From IMG/VR virus record IMGVR_UViG_3300048591_000147, positions 250,001-314,000 of that record: a DNA stretch of 64,000 bases. The stretch is one strand, 5' to 3'. The stretch is from a virus. Position 1 is the first letter of the stretch; each line of letters begins with the position of its first letter. The translations under genes were made by a program, and so were the position numbers. A model generated the notes under the pieces. It was not told the DNA's origin, searched no databases, and saw only the letters and a list, made by a program, of their open reading frames with translations. Positions 17,432-25,640 of this stretch are shown here, piece by piece.

Positions 17432-18190
17432 ATGGCATATAATGTAAAATATACAAATAATAACAAACCAGATATAGTGGTGCAAAGCGAGTCTGAATTA
17501 TCAGAATCGCTAAGTGTTAATTTGTTCGGTAGAGCATTTCTAGAATATGGGGAACAATTAAACGAGAGTTTATTAAAACTGTTGGAGAATTGCGCATGCC
17601 CAGAGTTCACTGATAACCCCGGAAGACCCGATTTGGGCAAGGGTCCACGTTTAATAAATCCGGTTGAAGGGCAATTATGGTACAATACAACGCAACAATT
17701 ATTCTTTTATTGGAATGCTTTTGAATGGGTGCCGCTATCAATTCGCTCCGATGTTGCGGCGAATTGGGGTCAAATAGCTCATGGTGAAGTATTACCACGC
17801 CCTGTTAATCTTACTAATAATTATGAGTTTCCATATTCTCAATGTATCTGGATGGTTTCGCCACAAGAAATCCCAACCAGATTCAATTATTATGTGTGCA
17901 CCACAGATAGTGAAGCGGTAGTAACTATGTTATATCGCACAGTTGGTGATGCAGTTCCAACACCGGGAACTGCAAACTATCTAATTATCGGTATTAAGAA
18001 TAACGGTAATACTGGTATTATAGATTGTACGTATGATGTTATTACACCATTGACACCGACCCCAACAGTTACTCCAACCCCTACTTCAACACCAGCGCCA
18101 ACTCCGGGTGAAGGATTCTTCATAATGCTAGAGACTGATGTAGATATCTTATTATTAGAAACTGATGGCGGACTGTTGAAGGAAATATAA
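17432..18190 (+). CDS. Fibre/virion surface protein B, paralogue of A
   Basis: 252 residues. Shares the A-type N-terminal domain: LFGRAFLEYGEQLNESLLK, LENCACPEFTDNPG, GQLWYNTTQQ, FEWVPLS, IAHGEVLPRPV, ANYLIIGIKNN. It ends in a short TPTPTVTPTPTSTP stretch and a 30-residue tail (GEGFFIMLETDVDILLLETD) instead of a large C-terminal domain. Probably an alternative tip or an adaptor form. It arose by tandem duplication. Confidence 0.65.
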   Translation: MAYNVKYTNNNKPDIVVQSESELSESLSVNLFGRAFLEYGEQLNESLLKLLENCACPEFTDNPGRPDLGKGPRLINPVEGQLWYNTTQQLFFYWNAFEWVPLSIRSDVAANWGQIAHGEVLPRPVNLTNNYEFPYSQCIWMVSPQEIPTRFNYYVCTTDSEAVVTMLYRTVGDAVPTPGTANYLIIGIKNNGNTGIIDCTYDVITPLTPTPTVTPTPTSTPAPTPGEGFFIMLETDVDILLLETDGGLLKEI

Positions 18191-18198
18191 GGATAATT

Positions 18199-18369
18199 AT
18201 GTATATAATGGTTAGGGTGACAGACAATATGATCATAGGAAGTGCAAACAATCCTATAAATAAAAAGACTGCCATGGATAGGGGCTACTTGGTATATGAA
18301 CTTAGTAGTTCGGAATATTCCGAAGATTTAATTGGCCAAATATTAGAGAGCTTTGAAGAAAAACAATGA
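18199..18369 (+). CDS. Small 56-residue protein inside the fibre operon
   Basis: Starts MYIMVRVTDNMIIGSANN after a good ribosome site (AAGGATAATT) and ends with an ATGA overlap into the next paralogue, which argues that it is real. The sequence has a beta-hairpin-like start and an acidic helix at the end (SEYSEDLIGQILESFEE). Function unknown. Confidence 0.65.
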   Translation: MYIMVRVTDNMIIGSANNPINKKTAMDRGYLVYELSSSEYSEDLIGQILESFEEKQ

Positions 18370-19148
18370 CAGACTATAATGTGAAATTCACCAATATTGA
18401 TGTACCATCTATATTGCTTGAACCTAAAGACATCAATAAAGATTATGGCGTAACGCTGTTTGGTAGAACTAGGTTACAATATGGTAGGGACATGAATGAA
18501 AATATCCTACACTTGCTTGAGCATTTTGCTTGTAGGGAGGACGCAGACAATCCCGGAAATCCAGATCTAGCATTAGCACTAGATGATGATACGACAGTGA
18601 ACGATTTTCTAGGCAACCCAGTAGAAGGCCAGATATGGTTGAATTCTACTACTGATTCACCATTTTTTTGGGATGGTAGTAGATGGGTTCCATTTGGCAT
18701 GGCCGACGATTACGCCGCTAATTCCGGTAGAATCGCACATGGTGAGCAGATACCGTTACCAGTGAGCGTAACCGGATACGGATTTTCACCACAAGAATGC
18801 GTCTGGATTGTTAGTCCTTCTAATCTGCCAGCAGTTGTAGACTATTTTATTTGTAGAACAGATTCTGAAGCAATAGTAAATATGCAATATAGTCTGACTA
18901 CTAGCGGAGCGCTTATTGATGGTTGCGCGAATTATTTAATTTTTGGATTAAAGCATAATACTAATAATGGCGAATTGCCACCTGATATAACTCCAACTCC
19001 AACACCTTCAGTCACTCCAAATCCTGTTGTTACGCCTTCGGTTACACCCGGCGCAGAATTTATTATATCTGAAGACGAAGATTATTACTTCATTGTGCAG
19101 GAATATACTGCATATGATAGTCAGAACGAATACATAGTACAAGAATAA
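18366..19148 (+). CDS. Fibre/virion surface protein C, paralogue of A and B
   Basis: 260 residues. Same N-terminal domain as A and B: LFGRTRLQYGRDMNENILHL, FACREDADNPG, GQIWLNSTTD, SRWVPFG, IAHGEQIPLPV, ANYLIFGLKHN. A brief TPTPTPSVTPN stretch leads to a tail ISEDEDYYFIVQEY with a repeat (YTAYDSQNEYIVQE). B and C end in different short tails, so the tails may be the variable, partner-binding parts. Confidence 0.65.
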   Translation: MTDYNVKFTNIDVPSILLEPKDINKDYGVTLFGRTRLQYGRDMNENILHLLEHFACREDADNPGNPDLALALDDDTTVNDFLGNPVEGQIWLNSTTDSPFFWDGSRWVPFGMADDYAANSGRIAHGEQIPLPVSVTGYGFSPQECVWIVSPSNLPAVVDYFICRTDSEAIVNMQYSLTTSGALIDGCANYLIFGLKHNTNNGELPPDITPTPTPSVTPNPVVTPSVTPGAEFIISEDEDYYFIVQEYTAYDSQNEYIVQE

Positions 19149-19170
19149 ATAGACATTAAAGGAATATAAA

Positions 19171-19713
19171 ATGCCAAATTTAAGAATCAGTGAATTTACC
19201 TTGAATACCACCTTAAACGGTAGTGAGATAGTTTTAGGGGTGCAATCTGGAAATACAGTCAAAATCAGTATGGATGCAATAAAAACATTCGTCCTTGATG
19301 TAGATGCTTCCAGTATTGGTGATGTTGTAATAGCCGATGTTTTGTTAACAGATGTTAACTCGACAGTTTTGAACATAGCTGTTAATAGTTCTACGATGTA
19401 TCAAATTGATGCGATGCTGTTTATAGAAAACCCAAATACTGACGGGTTAATATTTGATATAGGTGTATATGATTTAACGACAGATATATTTAATATTGGG
19501 TATGTGGGTGGTGCTAGTTTTGGTGTCATGGAGATAGCTGTTCAGGAGGTCATTTCGGATGCTACTGGAATCCCGTTCATCAGAATGAGTGGGATAATAT
19601 CAGTGACTGGAACTGGCGGTACGATGACAGTGACTGCGAGAGTAGATAATAACGTTATAGGCACTACAAGCATTCTCAAGGGTAGCTATATCGTCGCTAC
19701 AAAAATTCAATAA
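19171..19713 (+). CDS. Virion-type beta protein
   Basis: 180 residues, Thr/Val/Ile/Gly-rich with alternating strands (NTVKISMDAIKTFVLDVD, then GIISVTGTGGTMTVTAR). The opening MPNLRISEF...GSEIVLGVQSGNTVKIS resembles the start of many phage head or tail decoration proteins. It follows the three fibre paralogues on the same strand with AAAGGAATAT as ribosome site. The specific role is unknown. Confidence 0.6.
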   Translation: MPNLRISEFTLNTTLNGSEIVLGVQSGNTVKISMDAIKTFVLDVDASSIGDVVIADVLLTDVNSTVLNIAVNSSTMYQIDAMLFIENPNTDGLIFDIGVYDLTTDIFNIGYVGGASFGVMEIAVQEVISDATGIPFIRMSGIISVTGTGGTMTVTARVDNNVIGTTSILKGSYIVATKIQ

Positions 19714-19721
19714 TTTATAAC

Positions 19722-20381
19722 ATGCATATAACAAATCTAGTCGTCAAAACAACCCCATTTAATGAAAATAAAAAATGGGGTGACGCTTTATCTCTGAAAA
19801 TAAGATTATTACAAAATTCTGATTGGGTCTTATTACCAGACTCTTCTGTTTACAATCTGGAAGAATGGGTATTGTGGCGTCAGAAAGTAAAGCAAGTATC
19901 AAGAGAATCATCAGAGTCTCCAGAACAGGCTAAGCAATTACTTACCAAGTTAATGGAGTCTACACCACAGGTTATCAAGCTGGATACTGGTAGTATAGAA
20001 TCATTTAGATTTGAGCTGATAGCTAAAGTAAAATATTACTACAATCGTAAAATAGAGACGCAGTGTATCGATAGTGATCTAATTCCATTATTAGTGAATG
20101 AGCGGTATGAAGAGGCGATAGCATATAAAACAAAATCAAAAATACAGGATTTTGTTTTGATTCTTAATGAAGTGACATCAACTGGAAAAACCGTCAAAGA
20201 AGTGATATCATCCTTTAAAGACGATAAGTTACGCATGAAGTTAATAATAGCGACTAACTACAATGCAATGGTGCGGATGATCGCCTCTATTGAAGGGGCT
20301 AATTTCGAGGAACTTACGTCCATTTATGATAGAGTACGCACATGGATATTGATATCGACATTAAACCAGTTAGTAATCTAA
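19722..20381 (+). CDS. Possible tail/fibre assembly protein
   Basis: 219 residues. Residues 28-55 read LLQNSDWVLLPDSSVYNLEE with W..WR after it, the 'sDW..lpD......W..yRq' signature common in phage tail assembly chaperones. The rest is helical. Placement after fibre-type genes fits assembly. No closer family recognised. Confidence 0.5.
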   Translation: MHITNLVVKTTPFNENKKWGDALSLKIRLLQNSDWVLLPDSSVYNLEEWVLWRQKVKQVSRESSESPEQAKQLLTKLMESTPQVIKLDTGSIESFRFELIAKVKYYYNRKIETQCIDSDLIPLLVNERYEEAIAYKTKSKIQDFVLILNEVTSTGKTVKEVISSFKDDKLRMKLIIATNYNAMVRMIASIEGANFEELTSIYDRVRTWILISTLNQLVI

Positions 20382-20911
20382 CTGACAGGCTATACGGCAC
20401 CAGAGCTTCAACAATAGAAAACAAAGAACTAAAGCCCCACTTAGTAGGATGGTATTTTCAAACCATTCCGGTAGATCATATCACCGGGCTGGCAGCAATA
20501 CCATACAATAAAGCCGAAGAATTAGACTTCAAAAAAATAGACATATTGAACTTGAACTTGTTGAAGTTGTTCGATTCTAGGGCAGAGTTGAAAGCCGTGC
20601 TGGACATAAAACCTAACTGGAAAATGTTAGAACATGAATCCGTAGTTACTAGATTATTTCATATCAAAAATCATTTTGACATCGTGATACGATGTAAGCC
20701 GAAGTCGGTAGAAGACATTGCAGATATATTAGCATTGATTCGTCCGGGCAAAAAAGAACTTTTAGATAAATATTTAAAAGACAAATCGGCTGTAAGACCG
20801 TTGTTGTATGATAAACACCTAGATAGCGATCTACGTAAATCGCATGCGGTGGCATATGCAATGAACATTGTAGTCCAGATGAATCTTATTCAACTAGGAA
20901 TAGATATATGA
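20342..20911 (+). CDS. DnaE-like fragment 2 (C-family polymerase palm/finger region)
   Basis: 189 residues. Three segments follow bacterial DnaE in order: EELDFKKIDILNLNLLKL ('lvKfDFLGLrtLt', third catalytic Asp kept), TRLFHIKNHFDIVIRCKP...IADILALIRPGK ('tavFQLES.gm..l...kP..feDliAl.aLyRPGP') and LRKSHAVAYAMNIVVQMN ('fnKSHsaAYalvsYqtawlK'). The stretch between RPG and KSH is much shorter than in DnaE. With the fragment at 11775 this looks like a split, reduced polymerase III alpha. The two PDxD aspartates are in neither part, so polymerase activity is unlikely. Confidence 0.65.
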   Translation: MDIDIDIKPVSNLTDRLYGTRASTIENKELKPHLVGWYFQTIPVDHITGLAAIPYNKAEELDFKKIDILNLNLLKLFDSRAELKAVLDIKPNWKMLEHESVVTRLFHIKNHFDIVIRCKPKSVEDIADILALIRPGKKELLDKYLKDKSAVRPLLYDKHLDSDLRKSHAVAYAMNIVVQMNLIQLGIDI

Positions 20912-21222
20912 AATTTTTAAATTGGTTAATGGAGAAACAAGAGAATGATAAAGCATTGTCGTTGTATCAGTCCCTTGCACTCTTGATAATAAACTCTAGT
21001 CCTAGTACGGAGTTAGCCACAGAACTTATCAATAAAAACTTGAAACTCATTAATGCCGTGAACTTCCTGAAAGGGACTAGATTGATTTCATATAATCCTA
21101 GTGGATATAAGTGCACCCCGCATGGAATTCAGCAGTTAAAATATAATGGGTTTGTCAACGACAATGGATCATTAACCGATAAGGGTAAAAAATTAATCAA
21201 CACCAGAAGCGAATACTTATAA
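20908..21222 (+). CDS. Winged-helix-like small protein
   Basis: 104 residues, start overlaps the preceding stop (ATGA). SPSTELATELINKNLKLINA, then FLKGTRLISYNPSGYKCTPH and GSLTDKGKKL fit a winged-helix arrangement with a beta-wing. No specific family recognised. It converges on the minus-strand gene ending at 21217 with a 6-base overlap. Confidence 0.55.
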   Translation: MKFLNWLMEKQENDKALSLYQSLALLIINSSPSTELATELINKNLKLINAVNFLKGTRLISYNPSGYKCTPHGIQQLKYNGFVNDNGSLTDKGKKLINTRSEYL

Positions 21223-21666
21223 TATTTGCTCGGAATTCTCTTTAATTCTACCAGAGTAGATAATTTCTATAGAGTCTGGAATATCTTTCTTTCTCTTTCT
21301 CTTTATCTTAATAGGGTTTCCCATATTGAACACAAATAATGGCCCTAATATTCTTGACACGTAGTCAACCGGGAAACATTTTATTATAGTGCTATACTCT
21401 GTTACATTGTTTCTTGATAAGAATACAGAGAATGGGATCAGGTGTGAGTAATCTTCATACCATCTCTTACCGTAAGACACTATCTCATTTTCATTCAGAC
21501 TAGCCGGTTGACATTCATCTAATACATACGCATGAATAATATCATTAATAATATTATCTACGATTGTTATCTGCGGCTTGTCCATATATTTAATCAATGA
21601 TATGAAACGGTATCCATTGTAATTTTCTGGATATTCTTCTGGAACTAATTTTGAATATTTTTTCAT
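21217..21666 (-). CDS. Unknown minus-strand protein
   Basis: 149 residues, no family recognised. It has a Lys-rich start, a globular core with aromatic residues (GYRFISLIKYMDKPQITIVD) and a basic patch (IKIKRKRKKDIPD) near the end. It overlaps the gene upstream of it on the same strand by four bases (ATGA), so both form a two-gene minus-strand operon. Confidence 0.6.
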   Translation of the reverse strand: MKKYSKLVPEEYPENYNGYRFISLIKYMDKPQITIVDNIINDIIHAYVLDECQPASLNENEIVSYGKRWYEDYSHLIPFSVFLSRNNVTEYSTIIKCFPVDYVSRILGPLFVFNMGNPIKIKRKRKKDIPDSIEIIYSGRIKENSEQIL

Positions 21667-21938
21667 AGTAATATCAACACCTTAATCTCGTCTATGGTTG
21701 TTACAGTTATTTCTATTGTATTTAGATCTACTATTTTAATTTTATCCGGGATTATGGGCGAGTTGTTATCATCAAATACGAAACATAGCACTGCATTTGT
21801 GCTTGCATTGTGCTGTAATGTATACACGGTATTTCCAGACAATGTTATTACGCCAGACGAGTCATTGTTGTCATTATCGAAAATGACTTTCTCACCTGTG
21901 TTCAAGTCTAGGTATTGTTGGTAGTATCTTTTTGTCAT
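21663..21938 (-). CDS. Small beta-rich minus-strand protein
   Basis: 91 residues from the ATG at 21938; an upstream ATG at 21944 overlaps the late promoter and cannot be in its transcript. No family recognised. Short strands throughout (VITLSGNTVYTLQHNAS, KIVDLNTIEITVTTIDE) suggest a small beta protein of virion type. No Shine-Dalgarno is visible and the promoter -10 ends five bases away, so the transcript may be leaderless. Confidence 0.55.
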   Translation of the reverse strand: MTKRYYQQYLDLNTGEKVIFDNDNNDSSGVITLSGNTVYTLQHNASTNAVLCFVFDDNNSPIIPDKIKIVDLNTIEITVTTIDEIKVLILL

Positions 21939-21943
21939 TATCA

Positions 21944-21951
21944 TATTTATG
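21944..21951 (-). promoter_or_regulatory. Late-promoter-like CATAAATA
   Basis: Reads CATAAATA on the minus strand, just before the 21938 start. A plus-strand AATAAATA (21963-21970) faces the other way, so the gap between the two divergent genes may hold back-to-back late promoters. Confidence 0.45.
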
Positions 21952-21992
21952 AAATTGGTTTTAATAAATATACAAAACAGGCAATATACTAC

Positions 21993-22643
21993 ATGGGCAT
22001 CATAAAAGAATACAAACTATATAAAATGCAAGAACTCGAAAGTAATGAGTTGGAATCAGATGAAGCTGAAGGTGAAAATCCAGACTTGGATATACTAGGC
22101 GATGATGGTATGGAAGCATCAGTCGATGATGGGATGCCAGATTTTGATATGTCAGATCTAGATGATGACGAAGCCGCTTCTATGGGTGATGAAGAAATTG
22201 ATGGTCTGGATGATAACCTAGACGGCGAGTCCGACTTAGATATGACAGATTTAGAGGGTGAAGACTCTGACGAATTATCTGATGATGAAGACATGGATAT
22301 GGATGACCTAGATTTAGATGATGAAGACCTAGATTTCGATATGGAAGACGGTGAAACTGAGGGCGATGAGAACAGCGAGGATTCAGACTTTCAGGGTGAC
22401 ATAAGAAGCGTTACTGGAGCGTGCCTGATATACAAGCGCGTTGCTGAAGATTCCACGTATGAAGAGTTGTGGGTGTATAATGTGGGCAAGGACATCAACA
22501 CTGAAGTAAAAATCAGAAGAGCTATCCTAGATGGTACTGACATTAAACCACAATTGGGTAGATCAGAAGATGGCCAACAAACCGTCAAGGTATGGTCATT
22601 AGGCAATGTACAGTATTTGAATATATTTGGATTACCAAATTGA
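21993..22643 (+). CDS. Highly acidic protein with C-terminal globular domain
   Basis: Start taken at 21993; 216 residues. Residues 15-130 are an Asp/Glu/Met/Leu repeat-like stretch (DDGMPDFDMSDLDDDEAASM; MDMDDLDLDDEDLDFDM). The last 85 residues form a normal globular domain (SVTGACLIYKRVAEDSTYEE ... VQYLNIFGLPN). Such acidic tails occur in scaffolding, DNA-mimic and nucleic-acid chaperone proteins. A second acidic protein lies at 45243-45611. Function not known. Confidence 0.6.
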   Translation: MGIIKEYKLYKMQELESNELESDEAEGENPDLDILGDDGMEASVDDGMPDFDMSDLDDDEAASMGDEEIDGLDDNLDGESDLDMTDLEGEDSDELSDDEDMDMDDLDLDDEDLDFDMEDGETEGDENSEDSDFQGDIRSVTGACLIYKRVAEDSTYEELWVYNVGKDINTEVKIRRAILDGTDIKPQLGRSEDGQQTVKVWSLGNVQYLNIFGLPN

Positions 22644-22650
22644 CAATATG

Positions 22651-22689
22651 ATTTCCATAATGTAGGATATAATACACAACAATGGAAAT
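22651..22689 (+). promoter_or_regulatory. Inverted repeat enclosing a TATAAT, start codon in right arm
   Basis: ATTTCCAT (22651-22658) is the exact reverse complement of ATGGAAAT (22682-22689). The loop contains TATAAT (22668-22673). The ATG at 22682 is the first base set of the right arm and lies eight bases after the -10, so the promoter transcript would begin at or very near it. Confidence 0.6.
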
Positions 22690-22990
22690 CATCATGCAGG
22701 AACTAAAATACAACCCAACAACAGAAGAAGTGGAAGCGGTTCCACAGAGAACCGCTATTACTGATTTTCTAACCGATCTACAGAATCTAAAATTAGTCCA
22801 AAAGGACGCTAGTGCTTCTTCTTTGAAGAAGGACTTAGCTAAGAAAAAGTACGCAAAACTCATAGCAAAATTATCTAGAGGGATCGTTCCAGATAGGTCT
22901 AAACAATATAGAATAGCCGACCAACCGATTAGCCCAGAGCTTCAAGCTGCACTAGATGAGGACATGAGAGAGGTAATGGGTAATGGCTGA
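22682..22990 (+). CDS. Unknown Lys-rich small protein
   Basis: 102 residues from ATG 22682, or 98 from ATG 22694, which has a weak GGA site before it. The first start is the one marked by the palindromic promoter. Helical, with QRTAITDFLTDLQNLKLVQ and a basic middle (KKDLAKKKYAKLIAKLSRG). No family recognised. Overlaps the next gene by eight bases. Confidence 0.6.
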   Translation: MEIIMQELKYNPTTEEVEAVPQRTAITDFLTDLQNLKLVQKDASASSLKKDLAKKKYAKLIAKLSRGIVPDRSKQYRIADQPISPELQAALDEDMREVMGNG

Positions 22991-23576
22991 TATAATAACT
23001 ATTTCTGCGGCTCAGGGACAAGGTAAGAGCACCTTCATACGAGATATAATGGCAAATTCTAAACACGCCAATGACATTGATGTGTACAAAAGCAAAACGG
23101 CAAGAAGTGTACTGGCAGAAATGCAAGTACCTCTCGAAGAGATATTCAAAGACGCTGCGCTATTAAAAGACTTTCAAGGCAAAGTCCTAGAAAAACATTT
23201 CGACATATTCTCATTTCAGGTGGAATCATCTAAGAAATTTGTTCTGGTTGAAAGAGGATTTATTGATATCGCTGTATTTTCAATCATGAATTTGGGTAGA
23301 CTGAATGAGTACTCCGATTGGCTTGATGATTTTGTTGGGACGTGTATAAAGAATCAACAGTCATTTGTGAAACACGCACTCTATATACCAATGCGCATAA
23401 TAGATATCAAGAAAGATGCGGTTAGACCGTTTAACATGAACTACAACTTTGCCTACGACTCAGTACTAGCGAACTATATGGAATTTGCTGGAGTGTCAAT
23501 CGGATGCATTACGCAGAAAGACAGATTAGACCGGGTCACACAATTCGACACCTTAATGGATAAAATTCATGAATGA
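22983..23576 (+). CDS. P-loop kinase-like ATPase (AAA_28 type)
   Basis: 197 residues. Walker A AAQGQGKST at 9-17; a central VLVERGFIDIAVFS (the E-R-G-x-x-D line of AAA_28 and nucleotide kinases); a lid-like segment with Lys/Arg (DIKKDAVRPFNMNY). The fold matches small kinases such as NadR-type and dNMP kinases. The substrate cannot be read from sequence; a nucleoside or nucleotide is likely. Confidence 0.6.
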   Translation: MADIITISAAQGQGKSTFIRDIMANSKHANDIDVYKSKTARSVLAEMQVPLEEIFKDAALLKDFQGKVLEKHFDIFSFQVESSKKFVLVERGFIDIAVFSIMNLGRLNEYSDWLDDFVGTCIKNQQSFVKHALYIPMRIIDIKKDAVRPFNMNYNFAYDSVLANYMEFAGVSIGCITQKDRLDRVTQFDTLMDKIHE

Positions 23577-24147
23577 TATGTATGTAATTTCAATAGATAC
23601 GAACGGGCTTCCGGTCAATGGCGATTTTTCCAAAGTCGATATGGTAAGCTTTTCGATAGTGCAGGTTAATTTTCATGACATGTCTCAGGTAAGAGAGCCC
23701 TTATCGGTCTTGATTAAAGTAGACAATCTACATGGTACTGAAAAGTACCATGGATGGACGAAAGAAATTATAGACGAGATTGGAATAAGTTTGGACGATG
23801 CGATTGCAGAGTTTCTGTCATATTTACTTATTGGCCATGATAATAGTCTAACCTCAAAGCTCAATAATATACAACTTATCGGAGTGAACATATATAATTA
23901 TGTATTACCGATACTAAAGAAATACCTAGATGCATATGAAGTTAATCTACCGTTTTCTAAGAATCACATCGATCTATCAGGTGCCTGTAAAATATTATTG
24001 AATACCGATTACTTTGATGACACATTAGACGTGCTGGGCTTGCAGATGAATAGAGTTAGACATTCAGGTGTAAAGATGGACGGTATGATAGCAGTTGTAA
24101 ATACGTTACGAAACCTTGTCATGGACCCCTTACTACATGGAAAATAA
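23569..24147 (+). CDS. DnaQ-like 3'-5' exonuclease fold with altered active site
   Basis: 192 residues. Exo I region YVISIDTNGLPVNGDF has D-T-N in place of D-x-E; Exo II IQLIGVNIYNYVLPILKKYL keeps the 'vgHN...D...L' shape but lacks the usual Asp and His; HIDLSGACKIL and RHSGVKMDGMIAVVNTL resemble the later strands and Exo III (H-x-A-x-x-D). Several metal ligands are missing or changed, so it may bind rather than cut nucleic acid. The family call is by pattern. Confidence 0.5.
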   Translation: MNDMYVISIDTNGLPVNGDFSKVDMVSFSIVQVNFHDMSQVREPLSVLIKVDNLHGTEKYHGWTKEIIDEIGISLDDAIAEFLSYLLIGHDNSLTSKLNNIQLIGVNIYNYVLPILKKYLDAYEVNLPFSKNHIDLSGACKILLNTDYFDDTLDVLGLQMNRVRHSGVKMDGMIAVVNTLRNLVMDPLLHGK

Positions 24148-24430
24148 ATTTATCGAATGGTTTAAAAAAGCAAAACCATGGTTTGATTCTTTGAAAGAAC
24201 AAATCGAAAGTAATCAAAAGCTTTTGAAAGAGATAAACAAAACGCTCAAAGAGCAAGAGAAGATTATAAACGATCTGATCAAAAAAGAAAAAAAAGCAGG
24301 TATCGACAGTTCTCAGAAATTCAAAAAAGTCAGACACGAATTAGATATGATAAAAAATGACGTGGGTAATATTTCCACGGCAATAAATAGCATTAATAAA
24401 AGTAGGATAGTAACAAATGGAAGAAAATAG
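24137..24430 (+). CDS. Coiled-coil protein in the lysis cassette
   Basis: Start taken at ATG 24137 inside the end of the previous gene; 97 residues. Opens with an amphipathic helix (KFIEWFKKAKPWFDSLKEQ), then a long heptad coil (NKTLKEQEKIINDLIKKEKK). No membrane segment or signal. It overlaps the i-spanin gene by 14 bases, so it is likely part of the lysis operon, but it is not a normal holin. Confidence 0.6.
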   Translation: MENKFIEWFKKAKPWFDSLKEQIESNQKLLKEINKTLKEQEKIINDLIKKEKKAGIDSSQKFKKVRHELDMIKNDVGNISTAINSINKSRIVTNGRK

Positions 24431-24860
24431 TCCACAGGGGTTTTTCATGCCGACCCCAGTATCTGGAATGTCATTGTTCTTTAAATTCTTATTCAATTTC
24501 AAGACCATCAGTTTTATAGTTGTGGCAGCATTAGCGCTGACAATATACATACAGCAGAATAAGATTGATTCTTATAAGTTCCAACTTGAGAGCCAAGTAG
24601 CAAAAGCTGCATTGATTGAAAACGATTTGACATATTGTCGAGCTAATTTCCAAGAACTCAAATTATCAGTAGAGAATGCGGCAGTAGAGAGTAAGAAGTT
24701 GAACGAAGAATTTTTTGACCTAAAGACAGAAATTGAAAGATTCAACAACATCAATAGAAACAATTCAAAGCAGATTGACGATATACGAAATAGTGCATTG
24801 GCCAATACCTGTGATGACGCTATTAAAGAATTGGTTGAAGCCATTGAAGGTGACAAATGA
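24417..24860 (+). CDS. Inner-membrane spanin (Rz-like)
   Basis: 147 residues. One membrane segment at about 33-49 (TISFIVVAALALTIYIQ) is followed by a long periplasmic coiled coil (KIDSYKFQLESQVAKAALI through the NRNNSKQIDDIR end). This is the i-spanin layout. The next gene is an o-spanin lipoprotein overlapping by four bases. Together they link inner and outer membranes and fuse them at the end of lysis. Confidence 0.75.
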   Translation: MEENSPQGFFMPTPVSGMSLFFKFLFNFKTISFIVVAALALTIYIQQNKIDSYKFQLESQVAKAALIENDLTYCRANFQELKLSVENAAVESKKLNEEFFDLKTEIERFNNINRNNSKQIDDIRNSALANTCDDAIKELVEAIEGDK

Positions 24861-25324
24861 AGAAACTAATCCTAGCGCTGGGAATATTAATGATTTCAGC
24901 GTGTGCTACGACAGAACCAAAAGAGACTATCATCTATGTCGATAAGCCAGTGCCATTTTATATAGTACCATATCCAAGTGATATTGCGAAACCTGATTTT
25001 GAAATAGACAAGATAGACAAAAATAATTACGCACCCGGTCAAATTGCTAAAGCATATAGAATAACAATTCAACAATATAAACAATATACTAATCTATTAG
25101 TCGAGGTTATTGATAAATATAGAGAATTGGCAGAAAAAAGTAAACAGAAGTTGACAGATTTAGAGACTTCAGTGGATGGCATGCAATCAGCAGGAAATCC
25201 AATGGTGCCTAAAGAGTCGTTTGTTGAGAGTAATCTACAACATATGTTAGAACTTTATTCTACCGAAGAAGAGTTTAAAGAGTTAGAAAAGAAATCACAA
25301 ACACAAAAGGTTGATATTGAATGA
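24857..25324 (+). CDS. Outer-membrane lipoprotein spanin (Rz1-like)
   Basis: 155 residues. Signal peptide MKKLILALGILMISAC with lipobox ISAC; Cys 16 is the lipidated residue and TTE follows, so the mature protein goes to the outer membrane. The mature part is rich in Pro near its start (KPVPFYIVPYPSDIAKP) and helical later. Longer than lambda Rz1 (60 residues), as in many large phages with unnested spanins. Confidence 0.75.
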   Translation: MKKLILALGILMISACATTEPKETIIYVDKPVPFYIVPYPSDIAKPDFEIDKIDKNNYAPGQIAKAYRITIQQYKQYTNLLVEVIDKYRELAEKSKQKLTDLETSVDGMQSAGNPMVPKESFVESNLQHMLELYSTEEEFKELEKKSQTQKVDIE

Positions 25325-25638
25325 GGCACTTGAGAGATATTTTAAACGAGGGTAGACCACCTAAAGCTAAGGGTATATTTGTGTCTGATGATACGAATGA
25401 ACCGTATCCAAAGGACACGATGGTCTACATCCAAAAAGATATCAACAAGCGAAGTAAAGATAAGGAAATGGATTGGAACAGTCCTATTGAATTGGTTGAC
25501 TCATCATTAGACGAACTAAATGTGCCGAAACCGTTAGCCTATATGAGAGAAAGGTGGAAGCAGTATCAGGAAATGATAGCGTATGCTGTTAGAAATTTGG
25601 CCGATTCTAGAGGTTTAAATGGCAAATGGAACCGTTAA
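25321..25638 (+). CDS. Unknown 105-residue protein
   Basis: Starts inside the o-spanin stop (ATGA). Opening RHLRDILNEGRPPKAKG, then a charged middle and a helical end (YMRERWKQYQEMIAYAVRN). No family recognised; the position suggests late expression with the spanins. Confidence 0.6.
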   Translation: MRHLRDILNEGRPPKAKGIFVSDDTNEPYPKDTMVYIQKDINKRSKDKEMDWNSPIELVDSSLDELNVPKPLAYMRERWKQYQEMIAYAVRNLADSRGLNGKWNR

Positions 25639-25640
25639 AT

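Noticed and set aside
21989-22294. Minus-strand Ser-rich protein opposite the acidic protein at 21993
   Set aside because: Same codon mirror effect; no ribosome site.
22640-22673. TTGACA at 22640 as -35 of the TATAAT at 22668
   Set aside because: Spacing is 22 bases, too long for sigma70; the -10 alone is kept as a candidate.
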